This document shows, one piece after another, positions 60,010 through 64,000 of a DNA stretch of 64,000 nt (position 1 is the first letter of the stretch; every line of letters starts with the position of its first letter). The notes beneath the pieces are model-generated. The model had not been told where the DNA came from, did not search any database, and saw nothing but the letters and a program-made list of their open reading frames with translations. Both the position numbers and the translations under genes were made by a program. Source of the stretch: Flavobacteriales bacterium (GTDB taxonomy: Bacteria; Bacteroidota; Bacteroidia; Flavobacteriales_F; PHOS-HE28); contig JAHCIA010000001.1 in the NCBI GenBank assembly GCA_026129465.1, positions 505,964 through 569,963 on the forward strand, given 5' to 3'.

Positions 60010-61833
60010 ATGGAAAGAAGACAGGTGTCCGCCAAGGCCGCACAGGTTCCCATACGGGCGGTGGCCGCGCTGGACACCGCGCTGTATCTGGCGCCGTTCG
60101 CCGCGGCCTGCTTCGTGGTCGCCCACATGCTCCGATACGCGGGGCATGGTCTGGATATCACCGATGAAGGATTCTACCTGAACTGGCTGGCGGATCCCTT
60201 CCTGTATCGCTCTTCCGCCACGCAGTTCGGCTTCGTCTACCATCCGCTGCATCTGCTGCTGGGTGGCGACATCGCACTGTTGCGGGCCGCCAACGTGCTG
60301 CTCACGTGGGGGCTCGCCTGGGCCATGACACATGTGCTCTTGCGCGGCGTGGTGGCCGGGGAGGGGCCGGGCCGATGGCGCCGGGCCTCCATCGCGGCGG
60401 GCATGGCCACGACCGCGCTCGCCGTGTTCAATGTTTGGCTGGTCACGCCCAGCTACAATTCACTCGCCGTGCAGGGCATGCTCGTAATGGTGACGGGTGT
60501 GGCGCTCGTCCATCATGGACCAGGAGGCCGATCGGCCCAAGGCTGGATACTCCTCGGCGCGGGCGCATGGGTGCTCTTCATGGCGAAGCCCACCACGCTG
60601 GTCACCACGTCGGTATTGCTGGGCGCGCACCTGATGCTCTCTCGGCGGCTCCATCCCGCATCCGTCCTGCTCGCGGCAGGGGTCATGTTGCTGCTCACCC
60701 TGGTCTCCGCCCTGGCCATCGATGGATCGGCCACCTTGTTCATGGAGCGGTTGCGAGCGGGTGCCGCCGAACTCCAGTTGCTGGATCCACAGTACGAGCC
60801 GGCCCGACTTTTCAAGCGTTTCAGGATCTTCATGCCCGACCGTGCCTTGGCCTTCTGGTCCTTGGTATTGCTGGCCCTGTTGTTCATCACCTCCCGGGGA
60901 ACTGGCCGCTGGTCCGCCCAGCGTTCCTTCGTCGGTACCCTGCCGGTCGCGGTGCTGCTGTTGCTGGTGATCGCTTTGGTGGCCGGTGGTCTGACCATTC
61001 CCAAGTTGACCGGACGCTTCCAGGGCATGCTGTTGTCGGTGTTCCCCATGGTGATGCTGTTCGGTGCGGATCGGTTTGCACTACGCAACGAAGGCGTCGG
61101 CCGGATATCGCTTGCCTTCGCGCTCCTGTTGCTGCCACTGGCCTTCGCGTTCGGCTCCAACACGGATTACTGGCGCACGGGGATCTACGCCGGCATTTTC
61201 TGGGCCTTGGCCGGTGTACCACTCCTGCCACGCGACGGTGGTTCGCGCCTGCCCCTGGCCTCGGCACTGGCCATGTCACTGGTCGCGGCCGTTCTGGTGT
61301 CCCATGCCACGCGCACGCCCTACCGGCAACCTGGGCCGCTGGGCGACAATGCGGTGGTCATGGAAGTGGGATCGGCACGCAGCGTCCTGCGTTTGCATCC
61401 AGAGATCGCCGCTCAATTGCGGGCCGCCATGTCCGCTGGAAAGGCTGCGGGCCTGGTGGCCGGTACACCGGTGATCGATCTGAGTGGCAGATCACCGACC
61501 CTCCTGTATGCCATGGAGGCGAAACCCATTGGACAGCCTTGGATCCTTGGGAGCTATCCCGGAAGCTGTGATTGGGCCGGGATCGCCATGGCCAGGGTCT
61601 CCTGTGATGACCTCGCGCGCGCCTGGCTCATCGATGGGCCCGGCGATCCCAAGCGCATTTGCCCGGAGCTGCTGCACAGCTTCGGCGCGGACCTGGACAG
61701 GGACTATGCCGTGGTGGGCGAATGGCCGGCCCGCGACCCCGATGCGCATGAGCCGGTCTTCCATGTCCAGCGCCTCTTGAAGCCGCTCAGACCGATCGCC
61801 ATAGCGACCGCGGCGTGTGCGGACCAACGTTGA
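60010..61833 (+). CDS. Multi-pass membrane glycosyltransferase (GT39/ArnT-like)
   Basis: A 607-residue protein with about ten to twelve membrane helices. The first outer loop has DITDEGFYLNWLADP, the acidic catalytic motif found in GT39/ArnT-type enzymes that use lipid-linked sugars. The last 150 residues form an external domain ending IATAACADQR. It would move a sugar from a polyprenyl phosphate onto a lipid or protein outside. The ATG at 60010 follows the aminotransferase stop by one base. It closes the four-gene cassette. Confidence 0.8.
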   Translation: MERRQVSAKAAQVPIRAVAALDTALYLAPFAAACFVVAHMLRYAGHGLDITDEGFYLNWLADPFLYRSSATQFGFVYHPLHLLLGGDIALLRAANVLLTWGLAWAMTHVLLRGVVAGEGPGRWRRASIAAGMATTALAVFNVWLVTPSYNSLAVQGMLVMVTGVALVHHGPGGRSAQGWILLGAGAWVLFMAKPTTLVTTSVLLGAHLMLSRRLHPASVLLAAGVMLLLTLVSALAIDGSATLFMERLRAGAAELQLLDPQYEPARLFKRFRIFMPDRALAFWSLVLLALLFITSRGTGRWSAQRSFVGTLPVAVLLLLVIALVAGGLTIPKLTGRFQGMLLSVFPMVMLFGADRFALRNEGVGRISLAFALLLLPLAFAFGSNTDYWRTGIYAGIFWALAGVPLLPRDGGSRLPLASALAMSLVAAVLVSHATRTPYRQPGPLGDNAVVMEVGSARSVLRLHPEIAAQLRAAMSAGKAAGLVAGTPVIDLSGRSPTLLYAMEAKPIGQPWILGSYPGSCDWAGIAMARVSCDDLARAWLIDGPGDPKRICPELLHSFGADLDRDYAVVGEWPARDPDAHEPVFHVQRLLKPLRPIAIATAACADQR

Positions 61834-61858
61834 CCCGGTCCCGGTCCTGGCAAAGCGA

Positions 61859-61890
61859 CGCCCCCCACGGCCGATAGGCCGTGGGGGGCG
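61859..61890. terminator. Perfect 14-bp stem between convergent genes
   Basis: CGCCCCCCACGGCC (61859-61872), loop GATA, GGCCGTGGGGGGCG (61877-61890). A very strong, G+C-rich stem between the stops of the GT39-like gene and the EF-G paralogue. It lacks a T run and could serve both strands. Confidence 0.65.
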
Positions 61891-61910
61891 CCTGCACGAG
61901 GTAATGCGTC

Positions 61911-64000
61911 TCAAGCGGGCACGCCTTCCTCCTTGTGCTCGCTCACCAGCCTGTGCTGCAGTTCCGGCGGCACCTGCTGGTAGGCATGGAAGCGCTCCGT
62001 ATAGGTGCCCCGGCCTTGGGTGAGGCTGCGCAGCGTGGTGCTGTAGCGGTCCAGCTCGGCCAACGGGGTGTGGGCCTTGATCATCTGGTAGCGGCCACTG
62101 CCCTCCATGCCCATCACGATGCTGCGGCGCCCCTGCAGGTCGGTCATCACATCGCCCATCAGGTCGGTGGGCACGCGCACCTCGACCTCCTGGATGGGCT
62201 CCATCAGCTGCGGATCGGCGTTCTGGAATGCCTCCTTGAAGGCCATCATGCCCGCGATCTTGAAGCTGATGTCGTTGCTGTCCACCGTGTGCATCTTGCC
62301 GTCGTACACCATCACCCGGATGTCCCGCGCGGGCGAACCGGTCAGCGGGCCGCGTTCCATCTTCTCCATGATGCCCTTGAGGATGCTGGGCATGAACTTG
62401 TTGTCGATCACACCGCCCACGATGCAGTTGTAGAACACCAGCTTGCCGCCGGTGGGCAGGTCGTGCTCCTCCTTGCCACGCAAGCTCATGCCTTCAGGTT
62501 CGGGGATGCCTTCGTACCAGGGCTCGATCTTCATGTGCACCTCGGCGAACTGGCCGCTGCCGCCCGTCTGCTTCTTGTGGCGGTAGCTGGCCTGCGCTGG
62601 CTTGCGGATGGTCTCCCGGTAGGGGATCCTTGGACTGCCGAACACCGGCTCCACCTTGTAGTGGTGGTCCAGCTTCCACTTCAGCAGGTTCAGGTGCAAC
62701 TCGCCCTGCGACCCGATCAGTTGCTCTCCCGTTTCGCGGTTGTATTTCAGCACGATGGTCGGGTCCTCCTTTTGGATCTCCACCAACGCGGCATGCAGCT
62801 TCTCCTCCATCTTCTGGTCCGTGGCCTTCACCGTAAGCCACAAGCGAGGGCCGGGGAAGTCGATGGGACGCAGTTTCACCGACACGCCCGGTGAGTGGAG
62901 GGTGTGCGCCGTGGCGGTGTCCTTCAACTTGATGGTGCCGCCGATGTCACCCGCGGCCAGCTGCTTCACCGGCTTGCGTTCCTTGCCGTCCACGATGAAG
63001 AGTTGATTGATGCGCTCGGTGGTGCCGGTGTTGTCGTTCACCAGGTCCTGGCCTTCTTTCAGTTGGCCGCTCATCACCTTGAAGAGCGTGATGTGGCCGG
63101 CGCGCGGCTCGATCACGGTCTTGAAGGTGAACAGTACGGTGGGTCCATCCGCCTTGCGTTCCAGGGTGCCACCGTCGGCCAGACGGGCGGGTGGCATGTC
63201 GATGGAGCAGGGGGCCACATTGTCGATGAAGCCCATGAGGCGGCCGCTGCCCATGTTGCGCAACGCGCTGAGGCAGAACACCGGGAAGCAGGTGCGGGCC
63301 ATCATGCCTTTGCGCAGGCCGAGGCGCATGTCGTTCTCATCCAGTTCGCCGTGCTCGAAGTATTTCTCCATGAGGGCCTCATCGTTCTCGGCGGCCTTCT
63401 CCACCAGTTCCTTGTGCAGGGTCTCGGCGCGCTCCTTCTCGTTCTCCGGGATATCCTGTTTCTCGGGCTTGCCGCCATCATCCTTGAAGACGTACATCTT
63501 CATCTTCAGCAGGTCGATGATGCGGTGGAAGCCCTCGCCCTGCTCCACGGGGTATTGCATCACGGTAACGGCGGGGCCGAAGATCTCCTTCGCCTGGGCC
63601 ACCGTACCGTCGAAGTCGGCGTTCGGGTGGTCCAGCGCGTTCACGCCCAGGATCACCGGGCGGTCGTATTGTGCGATGTGATCCCAGACGAGTTCGCTGC
63701 CCACCTCCACGCCGTGGTGCGCGCCCAGCAGCAGAACGCAGGTGTCGGCGGTACGCAGGGCGGGGATGGTCTCGCCCACAAGGTCGTCCAGCCCGGGGGT
63801 GTCGATGATATTGATCTTGTAGTTGCGCCACTCGGTGTGCAGCACGGTGCTGTAAACGCTGCTGCCGCGTTCGTGCTCCAGCGGGTGGTGGTCGCTTACG
63901 GTGTTCTTGTCCTCGATACGGCCGCGGCGTGTGATAAGACCCGCTTCGAAGAGCATGGTTTCGGCCAGCGTGGTCTTGCCGCTTCCGTGGGATCCCAGGA
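61911..64000 (-). CDS. Elongation factor G paralogue (EF-G2/FusA2-like), 5' end outside window
   Basis: The frame runs off the right edge; about 696 residues are visible. It opens in the P-loop GSHGSGKTTLAETM and has IIDTPGLDDLVG. Its NKxD motif is changed to NALDHPNADF. Domains II to V follow, with ETIRKPAQASYRHKKQTGGSGQFAEV (domain III-IV boundary) and a domain IV-V end with RRSIVMGMEGSGRYQMI. The SGSGKTTL P-loop and altered motif fit the EF-G-like paralogue rather than the main EF-G, which has AGKTT. Its role in this group is not known. Confidence 0.88.
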   Translation of the reverse strand, partial: LGSHGSGKTTLAETMLFEAGLITRRGRIEDKNTVSDHHPLEHERGSSVYSTVLHTEWRNYKINIIDTPGLDDLVGETIPALRTADTCVLLLGAHHGVEVGSELVWDHIAQYDRPVILGVNALDHPNADFDGTVAQAKEIFGPAVTVMQYPVEQGEGFHRIIDLLKMKMYVFKDDGGKPEKQDIPENEKERAETLHKELVEKAAENDEALMEKYFEHGELDENDMRLGLRKGMMARTCFPVFCLSALRNMGSGRLMGFIDNVAPCSIDMPPARLADGGTLERKADGPTVLFTFKTVIEPRAGHITLFKVMSGQLKEGQDLVNDNTGTTERINQLFIVDGKERKPVKQLAAGDIGGTIKLKDTATAHTLHSPGVSVKLRPIDFPGPRLWLTVKATDQKMEEKLHAALVEIQKEDPTIVLKYNRETGEQLIGSQGELHLNLLKWKLDHHYKVEPVFGSPRIPYRETIRKPAQASYRHKKQTGGSGQFAEVHMKIEPWYEGIPEPEGMSLRGKEEHDLPTGGKLVFYNCIVGGVIDNKFMPSILKGIMEKMERGPLTGSPARDIRVMVYDGKMHTVDSNDISFKIAGMMAFKEAFQNADPQLMEPIQEVEVRVPTDLMGDVMTDLQGRRSIVMGMEGSGRYQMIKAHTPLAELDRYSTTLRSLTQGRGTYTERFHAYQQVPPELQHRLVSEHKEEGVPA

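Overview
The window reads as a G+C-rich chromosome piece from a member of the Bacteroidota, most likely a Flavobacteriales-type lineage. Four proteins end in a type IX secretion (T9SS) C-terminal sorting domain. DUF6089- and 7TMR-DISM-type proteins are present, and ribosome-binding sites are mostly not visible. A Bacteroidota-type -7 promoter motif, TAnnTTTG or its variant TAnnTTCG, sits close upstream of many start codons. No rRNA, tRNA, CRISPR array or complete transposon was seen. Both ends cut genes: a T9SS cargo protein on the left and an EF-G paralogue on the right.

Layout. 1-7034: T9SS cargo end, a LemA-TPM-TPM operon, a DjlA-like co-chaperone, YaaA, a hydrolase and an FKBP lipoprotein. 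5095-7480: two related ~300-bp non-coding elements with terminal inverted repeats. 7481-10490: a DUF551 protein, a divergent malate synthase and an AlkB alkane hydroxylase. 10543-16040: an M16 peptidase pair, a thioesterase, and divergent OxyR and Dps. 16528-20578: HEAT protein, secreted M14 carboxypeptidase, DUF6089. 20643-24610: YggS, DUF1015, SerA, SerC. 24674-28804: formyltransferase with deacetylase, ferredoxin, LuxC-type reductase. 28810-34386: T9SS cargo genes and a beta-helix lipoprotein, plus a 160-bp duplicated fragment of that lipoprotein gene. 34516-39317: L31, DUF1801, PaaJ, PaaI, Ogt, DUF2461, YceI.

39407-46745 carries most of a phenylacetate (paa) catabolic set: paaH, paaG, paaD, paaC, paaB and paaA on the minus strand, with paaE divergent. 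paaI and paaJ lie a little to the left. paaK, paaZ and paaF are not in the window. Each spacer between paaA, paaB, paaC and paaD holds a different palindromic repeat.

47467-54890 is the most unusual block. A large E1-like/nitroreductase fusion, a GNAT-like acyltransferase, a 7TMR-DISM histidine kinase and a REC-PAS-histidine kinase form one tight operon, with a single-domain response regulator divergent from it. It looks like a small-molecule biosynthesis unit tied to its own signalling. 54955-61833 has an M1 peptidase and a four-gene glycan cassette (GT2, formyltransferase, sugar aminotransferase, 12-TM-type glycosyltransferase). 61911-64000 is the EF-G paralogue.

Functions come from motif recognition by eye. 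No database search was run.
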